DNA from: Catalinimonas niigatensis
GTDB taxonomy: Bacteria; Bacteroidota; Bacteroidia; Cytophagales; Cyclobacteriaceae
Direction of reading: 5' to 3'
Assembly: GCF_030506285.1 (NCBI RefSeq)
Contig: NZ_CP119422.1
Coordinates: forward strand, 2,995,001 to 3,059,000
Length of the DNA stretch: 64,000 nt
Shown: positions 49,117-57,992 of the stretch, one piece after another
Position numbering within the stretch: position 1 is the first letter of the stretch
How the letters are laid out: every line of letters begins with the position of its first letter
Notes under the pieces: generated by a model
What the model was told of the DNA's origin: nothing
Databases searched by the model: none
The model's input: only the letters and a program-made list of their open reading frames with translations
Made by a program: the position numbers and the translations under genes

Positions 49117-52100
49117 ATGCAAGCCAGCCGATATATTTTGATGCTTATCGTCTTCCTCATGACGATTTATACTGTGCGTGCCCAGACACCTGTCATTACG
49201 GGTATAGATAAGGTGCAGGCTACGGTAGACGAAATCATTACCATCAGTGGAAGTGGATTTGGCACTGATGCCAGCAATGTTCAGGTAACTTTTGGCGCAA
49301 TCGCAGCAGAGGTCACGGGTATTTCCGAGTCTAATATCCAAGCAAAAGTACCACCCGGCGCTACCTACAGCAGCATCTCAGTGACACGCCTGGATACCAG
49401 GCTCACTGCCTACTCTCCCAAATCTTTTATGCTCAGCTTTGATGGTGAGGGTTTTGAGACCACAAAATTAGATGGACCTTATTCTTTTCCAACTTCTGAT
49501 GCCAACTTATATAACCTTTGTATGTGCGACTTTAACCTGGATGGAAAAGTGGACATCGCTACATCGGATACCGGAAATGATAAAGTTACCATTCTTGAGA
49601 ATTACAGTCCTGACATCAATGCAGTAAGTTTTATATCGAGGGAAATAGATATCAACGCCAATACCCGCTGGGTACGTTGTGGTGACCTGAATGGTGATGG
49701 AAAACCAGAACTTGTTTTTTCTGCCTCTAATTCCAACTCTAATAAAGAACGTATCTACATTTATAAAAACATCAGCACATCCGGAGGAGCCATTAGCTTT
49801 GAATTACCCAATACTCCCATGTTTTATACACTGGATGGTACTTTGGCGGCCAGAATGGATATCAAGGATATAGATGGAGACGGAAAGCCGGAGATTGTGG
49901 CAGTAGCGATCTCCAGCGAAGGGGGTGTTTCCATCTTAAGAAATACCAGCAGTGGAGGAAACATCAGTTTTAATCCTTCGCTCATATTACCTTTCCAGCA
50001 GTTTAATGTCAATACAGTAGAACTCAGTGGAATTGACATAAAGGATTTGGACGGAGATGGAAAATTGGAAATCATTGCATCTGAAGACGAACGGAGTGGT
50101 CTGCATATTTTTAAAAATTCCAGTACTCCTGGCAACATCAATTTTAGCAGCTATCTTCCTCTAAGTACCTCTGGGCAAACTACTAATATGCGTGCAGGAG
50201 ATCTCAATGGAGATGGCTTACCCGAGATTGTTATCATCAATGGAGGTTATGTGGGAATCTTTAAAAATAATTCTACCACTGGTACTCTTGCTTTTGCAGA
50301 GGCCATACGTATTGACCAAATTCTTGCAGGCAGAGAAGGTTTAGAACTCGCCGATATGGATGGGAATGGTAAGCTTGATATTGTCTATGCCACTACCACC
50401 AACCGTATTGTAGTACTGCTTAACCAAAGTACAGAAATCAGCCTGGATTTTAATACCAAAAAAACGCTCGTTACCACTGAAAATTCCTTAAGTGTACGCG
50501 TAGGCGATTTGAACGGCGACGGTAAACCTGATCTGGCTTATACTGAGACTACTAGTGATGTGATTACTATACAACTCAACCGCAATTGTGTAAAACCTAT
50601 CCTGAAGCCTCAAAATGGCCTAGGCGTATGTGATGTGTTGCCCTACCAACTAACCGTGACCAAAGCGATTGGCGTCACTTATCAATGGGAAAGCTCGGCA
50701 GACGGGAATAGTTTCGTACCTCTTGCCGCTGCCGCAGATTCTATTACCAGTTTTACCACCAGCAACGAAGCTTATTATAGAGTAAAAATGTCTTCATCGC
50801 ACAATGGCTTTGTATGTAATGAGATTATCTCTAATGTGGTGCAGGTAAAAAGACCGGATGGCTTTGTACCGGATAAGCCTGAAATTATTGACCCGAACCC
50901 TATAGAACCTGTTTGCTTTGGTGATAAACTTATCCTTAGAGCACAGGATGTAAATGCCAAATTTTTCTGGACAGGCCCTAATGGTTTCACTTCTAATGAG
51001 CAGAATCCAGTGATTAATAATGCCAGTAAAGACCATGAGGGTTTGTATATTCTCTATGTGAAGGCCAGCGAGCAAAATGGAGGTTGTGTCAGTGATACTG
51101 CAAGTACTTATGTCAGAGTTAGCGAACCTGAAGCCATCAGCATTAGCACCAATGATCCGACAGTCATCTTTGAAGGCGGGCAGGCCACACTGAGCGTAGA
51201 AGCGGTGGCAGGCAGTACCTATAGCTGGAAGAAAAATGGACAGCTGATCAGTGGAGCTACTGGTACTACACTTCTTGTAACCGCGCCAGGTAGTTATACG
51301 GCTACTATAAAAAATGAAACGGGTTGTACCAAAGAAAGTGCGCCTATGGAAGTGGCCTATGCACAAATTTCTATACCGGAAAGCAACTGCCTTAATGAAA
51401 ATGTAGCCGTTTCCGTAGCTCCTGCTTCCATCAACGGACAGCCTATTCGCTATCGCTGGGATTTTGGAGATAACAGCAATAGGAAAAACGAACCTTCCCA
51501 AAGCCACGAATTTCCGGCTGCCGGAGACTATACTATTACTCTTGAAATACTGGCAGCTGACAATAGTGTTAAAGGCACACATACCCAATCCATCACAATT
51601 ATTGATATTCCGGAACTAAGCATTGAGACTTTGGGCAGCCGGAATTTATGTCCTGACGAGCAGGTGGAGTTGGTTGCCACTGAAGGCTTTGCTTCTTACG
51701 CTTGGGACAATGGGGAAAGTGGAACTACTATTATAGTTACAGAAGCTGGAACTTATATACTTACTGCCGTAACAGATGCAGGTTGTACAGAAACTGCAAG
51801 TATAGAAGTACTGCAATCTTACACTCCTGACGCAACAATCACTGCCTCTACCGATAGAATCTCCTTAGGAGATACACTTCAGTTGACCGCAACTATAGAA
51901 GATGGCTTTTCTTACTTATGGTCATCAGGTAATTCTTTAAGCGACAGTACCATTGCCAATCCTATTGCCCGCCCTCTGCTTACTACTACTTATAGCTGTA
52001 TCGTTACCAATGCAGAAGGCTGTCAGACTACACTGACTTATACGCTGAATGTAGATCGCTCTTTGGACGTAGCTCCCAACAAAGCTTTTACGCCCAACAG

Positions 52101-52335
52101 CGACGGTCGTCATGATACCTGGTATATAGAAAGAATGGAGCTTTTCCCGGATTGTAAGCTCACTATTTTTGACCGGCTGGGGGCCAAGTTGCATGAGATA
52201 GAAAATTACAGTAATGACAACGGTTGGGATGGAACCGTGAAAGGCCGTGCTGTACCTGATGGCGTATATTTCTTTTTCATCAACTGTGGAGATGAAGCAG
52301 GGAGCAAAACAGGTAGTGTTACGATCATCAGGTAG
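49117..52335 (+). CDS. FG-GAP/VCBS repeat surface protein with T9SS C-terminal domain
   Basis: A 1072-residue secreted protein. Signal peptide (1-22), an IPT/TIG immunoglobulin-like domain (about 24-105), and an FG-GAP/VCBS beta-propeller region (about 115-490) with seven calcium-type loops such as DLNGDGKPELVF, DIDGDGKPEIVA and DLNGDGKPDLAY. Ig-like modules follow (about 495-750), then a PKD domain (about 770-850, YRWDFGDNSNRKNEPSQ), more Ig-like repeats and a gliding-motility-associated C-terminal domain (about 990-1072, NKAFTPNSDGRHDTWYI to the end). That last domain is the type B signal for type IX secretion, so the protein goes to the cell surface, probably for adhesion or polymer binding. 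No catalytic domain is seen. Confidence 0.9.
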   Translation: MQASRYILMLIVFLMTIYTVRAQTPVITGIDKVQATVDEIITISGSGFGTDASNVQVTFGAIAAEVTGISESNIQAKVPPGATYSSISVTRLDTRLTAYSPKSFMLSFDGEGFETTKLDGPYSFPTSDANLYNLCMCDFNLDGKVDIATSDTGNDKVTILENYSPDINAVSFISREIDINANTRWVRCGDLNGDGKPELVFSASNSNSNKERIYIYKNISTSGGAISFELPNTPMFYTLDGTLAARMDIKDIDGDGKPEIVAVAISSEGGVSILRNTSSGGNISFNPSLILPFQQFNVNTVELSGIDIKDLDGDGKLEIIASEDERSGLHIFKNSSTPGNINFSSYLPLSTSGQTTNMRAGDLNGDGLPEIVIINGGYVGIFKNNSTTGTLAFAEAIRIDQILAGREGLELADMDGNGKLDIVYATTTNRIVVLLNQSTEISLDFNTKKTLVTTENSLSVRVGDLNGDGKPDLAYTETTSDVITIQLNRNCVKPILKPQNGLGVCDVLPYQLTVTKAIGVTYQWESSADGNSFVPLAAAADSITSFTTSNEAYYRVKMSSSHNGFVCNEIISNVVQVKRPDGFVPDKPEIIDPNPIEPVCFGDKLILRAQDVNAKFFWTGPNGFTSNEQNPVINNASKDHEGLYILYVKASEQNGGCVSDTASTYVRVSEPEAISISTNDPTVIFEGGQATLSVEAVAGSTYSWKKNGQLISGATGTTLLVTAPGSYTATIKNETGCTKESAPMEVAYAQISIPESNCLNENVAVSVAPASINGQPIRYRWDFGDNSNRKNEPSQSHEFPAAGDYTITLEILAADNSVKGTHTQSITIIDIPELSIETLGSRNLCPDEQVELVATEGFASYAWDNGESGTTIIVTEAGTYILTAVTDAGCTETASIEVLQSYTPDATITASTDRISLGDTLQLTATIEDGFSYLWSSGNSLSDSTIANPIARPLLTTTYSCIVTNAEGCQTTLTYTLNVDRSLDVAPNKAFTPNSDGRHDTWYIERMELFPDCKLTIFDRLGAKLHEIENYSNDNGWDGTVKGRAVPDGVYFFFINCGDEAGSKTGSVTIIR

Positions 52336-52373
52336 CTCAAGCGTAATTAAGATTCTTTTAAAGAGCTCCAGAA

Positions 52374-52394
52374 AATAGCTATAGTCCAGCTATT
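52374..52394 (+). terminator. Weak hairpin after the T9SS protein gene
   Basis: AATAGCT-N7-AGCTATT, 7-bp arms, 38 bases beyond the stop. No T tract follows, so termination here is uncertain. Confidence 0.3.
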
Positions 52395-52495
52395 CATCTG
52401 TATAAAAACATCATTTTCTATTTTTTTTGTAGTAAAAAAGTAAAACTCTGTACGCATTTTCATGTTTTCAGCTACGGATCAAAACATCTTTTTGC

Positions 52496-53398
52496 ATGTT
52501 GAAAATAGCCTGGGCTGAAATTTATGCACATCCCTTACCAGAAAACCATCGCTTTCCTATGATCAAGTACAATCTGATACCGGAGCAGCTTCTGTACGAG
52601 GGTACCATTCATGCAGAAAATCTGTTTCAACCTCATCCTCTGGAAGAGCAATATATTACCAATACACATGCCTTAAGCTACTGGCACAAACTCAAAAATC
52701 AGCAGTTGAGCAGCATTGAAATAAGGAAAACTGGCTTTCCTATGTCTGAGCAACTGGTACAAAGAGAAATTACAATCATGCAGGGGACATTACAGGCAGC
52801 ATTATTCTCACTTGAATATGGTGTGGCATTTAATATCGCCGGTGGTACGCACCATGCATTTACCGATAGAGGAGAGGGCTTTTGCCTACTCAACGATATC
52901 GCTATTGCTGCGAATTATCTCTTGGAAAAAGAGCTGGTAAAACAAGTCCTGGTGGTGGATCTGGATGTACATCAGGGAAATGGAACCGCACAAATCTTTC
53001 AAGATAAAGCTGAAGTCTTTACTTTTAGCATGCATGGCGCCAAAAACTATCCCATGCATAAAGAAAAGTCAGACCTGGATATTCCATTGCCTGATGGTAC
53101 AGATGATGTCACCTATCTCAGACTACTCAAAACTCATCTTGGCAGAATCATCGATGAGGTTCAACCAGATTTTGTATTCTTTCAATCGGGAGTGGATGTA
53201 TTAGCTTCCGACAAACTAGGCCGCCTCAACCTAAGCATCTCCGGCTGTAAAGAAAGGGACAGAATAGTACTTAAAACCTGCAAACAAAATAATATCCCCG
53301 TAACTTTGAGTATGGGTGGAGGTTACTCTCCTCAAATTGCCCATATTGTAGAAGCACACGCAAATACTTATCGCCTGGCTCAGGAAATATTTTTTTAA
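52496..53398 (+). CDS. Histone deacetylase family protein
   Basis: A 300-residue zinc-dependent deacetylase-fold enzyme of the HDAC/AcuC/acetylpolyamine amidohydrolase superfamily. The active site is complete: AGGTHHAF (catalytic His pair), the zinc motif VVDLDVHQGNGTA, FFQSGVDVLASDKLG and the C-terminal GGGYS. Bacterial members remove acetyl groups from small amines or from acetylated enzymes such as acetyl-CoA synthetase; the substrate here is unknown. Probably monocistronic. Confidence 0.93.
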   Translation: MLKIAWAEIYAHPLPENHRFPMIKYNLIPEQLLYEGTIHAENLFQPHPLEEQYITNTHALSYWHKLKNQQLSSIEIRKTGFPMSEQLVQREITIMQGTLQAALFSLEYGVAFNIAGGTHHAFTDRGEGFCLLNDIAIAANYLLEKELVKQVLVVDLDVHQGNGTAQIFQDKAEVFTFSMHGAKNYPMHKEKSDLDIPLPDGTDDVTYLRLLKTHLGRIIDEVQPDFVFFQSGVDVLASDKLGRLNLSISGCKERDRIVLKTCKQNNIPVTLSMGGGYSPQIAHIVEAHANTYRLAQEIFF

Positions 53399-53548
53399 AT
53401 ACTCTTACTTCATATTCTCGAGCTGATTTTCATGTAAAAAATGATTATTTTACATCTTCATTTTTGTCTGAAAAAAGAAGTTTAAGTCTAACTGGTTTGG
53501 TTTCAAATCAGCTCAGAGTTGAGTATCAGGCTCGTAAGATGGCATTGA

Positions 53549-54325
53549 ATGATACAAGTTTTCAAGCAACAATTTTGTGAATTGATAATAGCTAAAAAAC
53601 ATAGCGACAAATTCATTTTTCGTAAAAGTATTGTCATCGCTGTAGGTTTTGTTTTCCTTTTATGGTTAATCAAAGCTTTAGAAGACAGTATGACAATGGA
53701 TTTTGGTGTTTGGGGTATCTTACCACGTTCTATTACAGGTTTGGTGGGCATTCTAGCTGCGCCCCTTATTCATGGAAGTGCTTTTCATTTACTTTCCAAC
53801 ACTTTTCCTTTGATTATGCTTCTTATCGCTGTTTTTTATTTCTATGACGAAATTGCTACAGAAGTATTTTTCTGGATATATCTGGCAACTGGTTTTTGGG
53901 TATGGGTAGTAGCAAGGCAGGCCTATCATATAGGATCAAGCGGATTGGTATATGGGCTGGCTGCTTTCCTTTTTTTTAGTGGGATTTTTCGCCGCGATGT
54001 ACGTTCTACAGCAGTAGCTTTGGTGATTGCGTTTATTCATGGCGGCATGGTACAGGGGTTGGTACCAGGGGATAGCAGCATCTCCTGGGAATCACATTTG
54101 CTAGGATCGGCAGCAGGGATTTTTTGTTCTTTTTATTTCAGAAAAGAACCTCATGTTATTCTCAAGGAAAAGTTATTTACTGCTGATGAGGGTTATCAAG
54201 GGCATGTTAGCAGTACTTTTGATGGATATTCCTTTTCTAAGCAGGAGTATACTTATTGTTATAAACCTTTAGACAGTAAAGCAGCTAAAATATATTTTGA
54301 CATAATGAGTAATAAGGAGCTTTAA
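53549..54325 (+). CDS. Rhomboid family intramembrane serine protease
   Basis: A 258-residue protein with six membrane segments. The family features are all visible: the HGSAFHLLSNTFPL loop with the oxyanion His/Asn, the nucleophile in GSSGLVYG (GxSG), and the catalytic histidine in SWESHLLGSAAG. A cytoplasmic C-terminal tail (about 200-258) is longer than usual. It presumably cleaves membrane proteins near the bilayer surface; the target is unknown. Its last bases overlap the convergent gene by 4. Confidence 0.92.
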   Translation: MIQVFKQQFCELIIAKKHSDKFIFRKSIVIAVGFVFLLWLIKALEDSMTMDFGVWGILPRSITGLVGILAAPLIHGSAFHLLSNTFPLIMLLIAVFYFYDEIATEVFFWIYLATGFWVWVVARQAYHIGSSGLVYGLAAFLFFSGIFRRDVRSTAVALVIAFIHGGMVQGLVPGDSSISWESHLLGSAAGIFCSFYFRKEPHVILKEKLFTADEGYQGHVSSTFDGYSFSKQEYTYCYKPLDSKAAKIYFDIMSNKEL

Positions 54326-54711
54326 TTCTTTAGGAATTTGAAGACATTCTTTAAAGAACGACTATTCTCTCCACATGCTTTGCAGCGGACGATTAGCAGA
54401 TAATACCCGGAAGGATAATCCGCAGTAACAATACGAAGCTTATTTACATCAACAGGTTCTGATTCAACAGGCATGGGGGTGCCTAAAATATTTCTAATCT
54501 CAAGATCAATCTCAGAATCAGCATTAAGGAAAGGATCAATTAAATCCAATCTGACAAAAATATGCTCTTCAGCAGGATTTGGATAAACTACTGCATCTAC
54601 ATCATCTTTTTCAAGATGATATGTTTTGGTTTCAGCATAAGTGTTAGGCGTTAATACTAACCCTGAAACAGAAAAAATAAATAGTAATATGGAGAGTAAA
54701 CCTTTATTCAT
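54322..54711 (-). CDS. Stand-alone T9SS type A sorting-domain-like protein
   Basis: A 129-residue protein consisting of a signal peptide (about 1-26) and almost nothing but a sorting-domain-like module: VYPNPAEEHIFVRLDL (about 42-57), IEIRNILG-type strand, and a C-terminal SGYYLLIVRCKACGENSR then FKFLKN. In longer proteins this module is the C-terminal address for type IX secretion. Here there is no cargo, and the C terminus carries two cysteines (CKAC). It may bind the outer-membrane face of the system or be a decayed protein. Function unknown. Confidence 0.7.
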   Translation of the reverse strand: MNKGLLSILLFIFSVSGLVLTPNTYAETKTYHLEKDDVDAVVYPNPAEEHIFVRLDLIDPFLNADSEIDLEIRNILGTPMPVESEPVDVNKLRIVTADYPSGYYLLIVRCKACGENSRSLKNVFKFLKN

Positions 54712-54839
54712 AAACGTATCCCATATAGGTATTAATATTATACTATTTATTTCTTCTTGGGTTCCAGAAAAATGATATTTATTTCAATAAAATATTGAGA
54801 TAATCGTTACATCATCTTTTCACTTAGAAATTGATATAA

Positions 54840-55328
54840 TCAATTAACTTCATACGAAGCTTGCGAGTCACTCAGACTATTTTCCAAGCGTTCAATCTGC
54901 ATTTCAATATCTTGCACAGCCCTGTCTACTTCCTCGTAAGCCTGAGTCCACTCTTGAGCTTCTACTCGCTCTACTCTTGATATCTGGTCTTCTATATTCT
55001 GTTGCTCTCTCTCCAAATCTTCTATAGCATTTTGTATGCTAGAAGAAGCGGAATCATTAGGATCATCAGAAGATTTCTTTAGATTATCGATTTTATCCTC
55101 TATTTCTGAATTTCTTTTTTCCAGTTTTTTCAGTTCACCCTCCCGATAATCTACATAAAACTGCTCCCGTGTCTCTATAGCTGCTTTTACTTCCTCTTGT
55201 GCCTCTTTTACTTCATCTTTTGCTTTAGAGATTTGTTTTTCAACATCTTCTAGGGTCAGTTGTCTACTGCATCCGAAACTTAGTAGTACTACTGATAATA
55301 AGGTAACCTTTGTATACAGATATTTCAT
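54840..55328 (-). CDS. Coiled-coil lipoprotein
   Basis: A 162-residue lipoprotein with signal MKYLYTKVTLLSVVLLSFGC (lipobox SFGC, Cys at 20) and an almost wholly charged helical remainder (about 25-150), rich in Glu, Lys, Gln and heptad repeats (EDVEKQISKAKDEVKEAQEE). A short Ser/Asp-rich break at about 86-97 could be a hairpin turn, suggesting an antiparallel coiled coil. It is probably anchored in the outer membrane facing the periplasm. No named family recognised. Confidence 0.75.
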   Translation of the reverse strand: MKYLYTKVTLLSVVLLSFGCSRQLTLEDVEKQISKAKDEVKEAQEEVKAAIETREQFYVDYREGELKKLEKRNSEIEDKIDNLKKSSDDPNDSASSSIQNAIEDLEREQQNIEDQISRVERVEAQEWTQAYEEVDRAVQDIEMQIERLENSLSDSQASYEVN

Positions 55329-55448
55329 GATAAATTTTAATTTTGGTGTATATAGTTTTAACCAGATTGGTAGCTTTTTGTTAATAAAAGTTTCATTATA
55401 AAAACATTTTTTTTTAATACTTAAGGAAATCCTGAAATAAAGTATAGA

Positions 55449-56750
55449 TTATTTACTCATAATTCTGTTGGTAAGCTTACTTGCCAGGGATTGTAAATCG
55501 GTATCCAACAAAGTTTTATTGGTGTTTAAAACTTGCGCTACCATAGCAGAAGGAAGCTGATCCGCTCCATAGTAGGCGCCCAGTATAGCACCGGTTACTG
55601 CTGCTGTGGTATCATTATCCCGACCAAAATTGACCACAAAGGCCAGACTCTTCTCAAAATCAAACGCACAAAATAACAAAGCAGTCAGGTTAACCAGATG
55701 TATCTCTCCGGCATGGAAGGGCAGATCCTGGTTTCTGGCATCCAATAGTTCGTAGGCTTTTTGTGTTCTGGCTAACCACAAAGTGTCAGGCGTCTCATTT
55801 TTAGGAAAAATAAGTTGATCCGCATCCACATCTTTCATTTGTAGCTGATTGGCCTGGTATACGATGTTCCGCGCCTCCTGTAGCATTCTGTAGGCTGTTC
55901 GTCCTACCAGTCTGCTCTTAAAATAGCCTTGCGGATCAATGTCTCTGACGGTATTCATCACGGTAGCAGGAGTAGCTTTTTCATCCATTGCTGCCGATAC
56001 CAAAGCAGCCGTAAGCCCACTGATATCTCTGGCATAGCCCAGATCAAAGAGGCTTAGTTTGTAGGCTTCCTCATAAGCCATTTGTGGAGAGGCCGGATAA
56101 AAAGCCCCAATAAGTGGACTGTAGAGCATGCCCGCGCAGGTCATTTCGCCTCCATAAAATTGACTTAGCGCATAAGCATATCCCTGTAAATCATCTTCTA
56201 AAAAAGGTTTAGCGACCATCGCCCATTCCTGCAGCCAGGCTAGCTTTCTCGCGTTGACTTCAAAGGGTTCGGGATCAAAGCTTTCCGTATTTTTCAGTGC
56301 TTTTATGTCTGCTTCATACTTACTGATGATGTGTTGGGCAAAATCCTGTGGATTTAATGGTGACCATGCATTTTGCGTGAGCAGGTACTCTGCCATCAGT
56401 TTTTTCCAGCGGGTATCATCTGTAGTACCTCCGGCAGGAAGATTAAAATCCCAGATTCCCTCTGCTGAAGGCTCTCTCACCATCGTATCCAGATCGTTTA
56501 CATAACCATACGCTATTCTGATGCTTTCTCTGCTCCACATTTCGGTAGGGGCGCCCATCGCATCTCCTATGGCAGAGCCAAGTAACATCCCCAGCACTTT
56601 GTCTTGTATCACTTCACGCTCTAAAGCAGAAGTTGTGTGGACTGAATCTTTTCTATGCTGAGAAGTATCTTGCTGTTTTGCTGTTTCTTCATGACCAGCA
56701 GAACAGGCAGTCAGGAGAAAAATACTGTATACGATTGCTAAATTTTTCAC
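55449..56750 (-). CDS. ADP-ribosylglycohydrolase family lipoprotein
   Basis: A 433-residue enzyme of the ARH fold behind a lipoprotein signal. The GTG at 56750 starts the signal (KNLAIVYSIFLLTACS, lipobox LTAC) two bases after the upstream stop; the longer frame to 56891 only reads through the upstream gene. The dimetal motifs are intact: GSAIGDAMGAPTEMW, TTDDTRW and GRDNDTTAAVTGAILGAYYG. ARH enzymes remove ADP-ribose from proteins or act on related N- or O-glycosides. The lipoprotein signal puts this one in the envelope, away from cytoplasmic ADP-ribosylation, so its substrate is open. It is coupled to the phosphotransferase gene. Confidence 0.87.
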   Translation of the reverse strand: MKNLAIVYSIFLLTACSAGHEETAKQQDTSQHRKDSVHTTSALEREVIQDKVLGMLLGSAIGDAMGAPTEMWSRESIRIAYGYVNDLDTMVREPSAEGIWDFNLPAGGTTDDTRWKKLMAEYLLTQNAWSPLNPQDFAQHIISKYEADIKALKNTESFDPEPFEVNARKLAWLQEWAMVAKPFLEDDLQGYAYALSQFYGGEMTCAGMLYSPLIGAFYPASPQMAYEEAYKLSLFDLGYARDISGLTAALVSAAMDEKATPATVMNTVRDIDPQGYFKSRLVGRTAYRMLQEARNIVYQANQLQMKDVDADQLIFPKNETPDTLWLARTQKAYELLDARNQDLPFHAGEIHLVNLTALLFCAFDFEKSLAFVVNFGRDNDTTAAVTGAILGAYYGADQLPSAMVAQVLNTNKTLLDTDLQSLASKLTNRIMSK

Positions 56751-56752
56751 AC

Positions 56753-57796
56753 TTAATTTTGATTGTCGTATTGTGTAATCATAAGAGTTGCCTCTTGTAG
56801 AAGTTTTTCTTTTTCTGCTAATGTAAGGCTCAAAGGCAATTGAGCAATGCCCATAATTCTTCGCAGCAATTCTACTCCGGCAAAAGCCCACATCAAGGTC
56901 TTATCAAAACCGGCTGGTCGTTCATAAGCTTGTAGTACCTGTTGTATCGTTTCTTCCGGCTGTTGCGCCATTTTCAGATGGGCCAGCATTACACCCAGGT
57001 CAAACTCTGCCTTTCCGAAGTATGAAAACTCAGGGTCAATGAGTTTTAGTCCATTCTCCACTTTGAGCCAGCTTCCGGGATAGTAATCGCCATGCAAAAG
57101 CGTATCATGGTTTTGTAAGTATATCTTTCCCAGCTTATCAATGATTTGTTTTAGCCTTTCATCTTGTTTATACCTCATAGATACTTCCTGCAAACCTGGC
57201 TGTATGGTTTCCAGGTCAAAGCCATTATCCATAGTGAAAGGGAAAACAAAAATATGTTCATGATTCAGTATTTTCATGGCCTGGTTATCAAACTGTGCCT
57301 TCTCTTCTTCGTCTACATCTACCTGATGTAATACCGAAAGCAATTGGACAAGTGCTTTCACTTCACTTGCCGATAACTGCTTATTCCGCTGATAAAGGTA
57401 GGTGTAGTCGGCACCGTGGCCCAGATCCTCCAGAGCCAGGATAAAATGCTCCGGATCAAAACCTATCACCGCAGGGGTATATCTGTTGATATCTTTGTAA
57501 GGAGCGATGAAGTGATAAAAATGATGTTCTATCCGAATACGCTCCATAGGTGCATCAATCTGAGGATATTTCTGTACCCAGGGACGCGACTGCTTCAGGA
57601 TGAAGGATTGTTGGTCTGTAATGATCCTGGTCACAAAATTCATATTGCCCTCACCGGGCTTTTCAGTAGATATGATCTTTTCATGGTCACTGATCCAGTC
57701 TTTATCCCTCAGATAGATTTCCAATTCACTGTTTACTTCATGTTCCAGGAAAATAATATTTGGATGGATGCTTTTGAATCTGCTTTTATCATTCAT
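56753..57796 (-). CDS. Aminoglycoside phosphotransferase/methylthioribose kinase-like protein
   Basis: A 347-residue protein-kinase-like small-molecule kinase. The catalytic loop is LLHGDYYPGSW (Ser instead of the Asn typical of APH enzymes, as in methylthioribose kinase HGDLHTGS), and the metal motif is LIDPEFSYFGKAEFDLG, again closer to methylthioribose kinase (DPEFAFYG) than to antibiotic kinases. EDLGHGADYTYLY matches the kinase hinge region. The likely substrate is a sugar or nucleoside-like alcohol, not an aminoglycoside. The lipoprotein gene starts just after its stop, so the two form an operon. Confidence 0.8.
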   Translation of the reverse strand: MNDKSRFKSIHPNIIFLEHEVNSELEIYLRDKDWISDHEKIISTEKPGEGNMNFVTRIITDQQSFILKQSRPWVQKYPQIDAPMERIRIEHHFYHFIAPYKDINRYTPAVIGFDPEHFILALEDLGHGADYTYLYQRNKQLSASEVKALVQLLSVLHQVDVDEEEKAQFDNQAMKILNHEHIFVFPFTMDNGFDLETIQPGLQEVSMRYKQDERLKQIIDKLGKIYLQNHDTLLHGDYYPGSWLKVENGLKLIDPEFSYFGKAEFDLGVMLAHLKMAQQPEETIQQVLQAYERPAGFDKTLMWAFAGVELLRRIMGIAQLPLSLTLAEKEKLLQEATLMITQYDNQN

Positions 57797-57992
57797 AAGG
57801 TATAGGCCTGATTAAGTAAAACGGATAGATTGCCGAATGTAATAAAGAATACGGTAAGCTGAAAAATCTGTCAGTAAGCCGACAATTGACCTACGTAAAG
57901 CCAGGATAATTCAGATTTTAAAATGAGACAGATAGAAAATTGTTTGAATTGTATGCTGCTTATTTCAAATTATACATAAGGCACTGAGGTAT

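Noticed and set aside
56751-56891. An N-terminal extension of the ADP-ribosylglycohydrolase without signal peptide
   Set aside because: It would overlap the phosphotransferase gene by 139 bases; the GTG at 56750 starts a clean lipoprotein signal just after the upstream stop.
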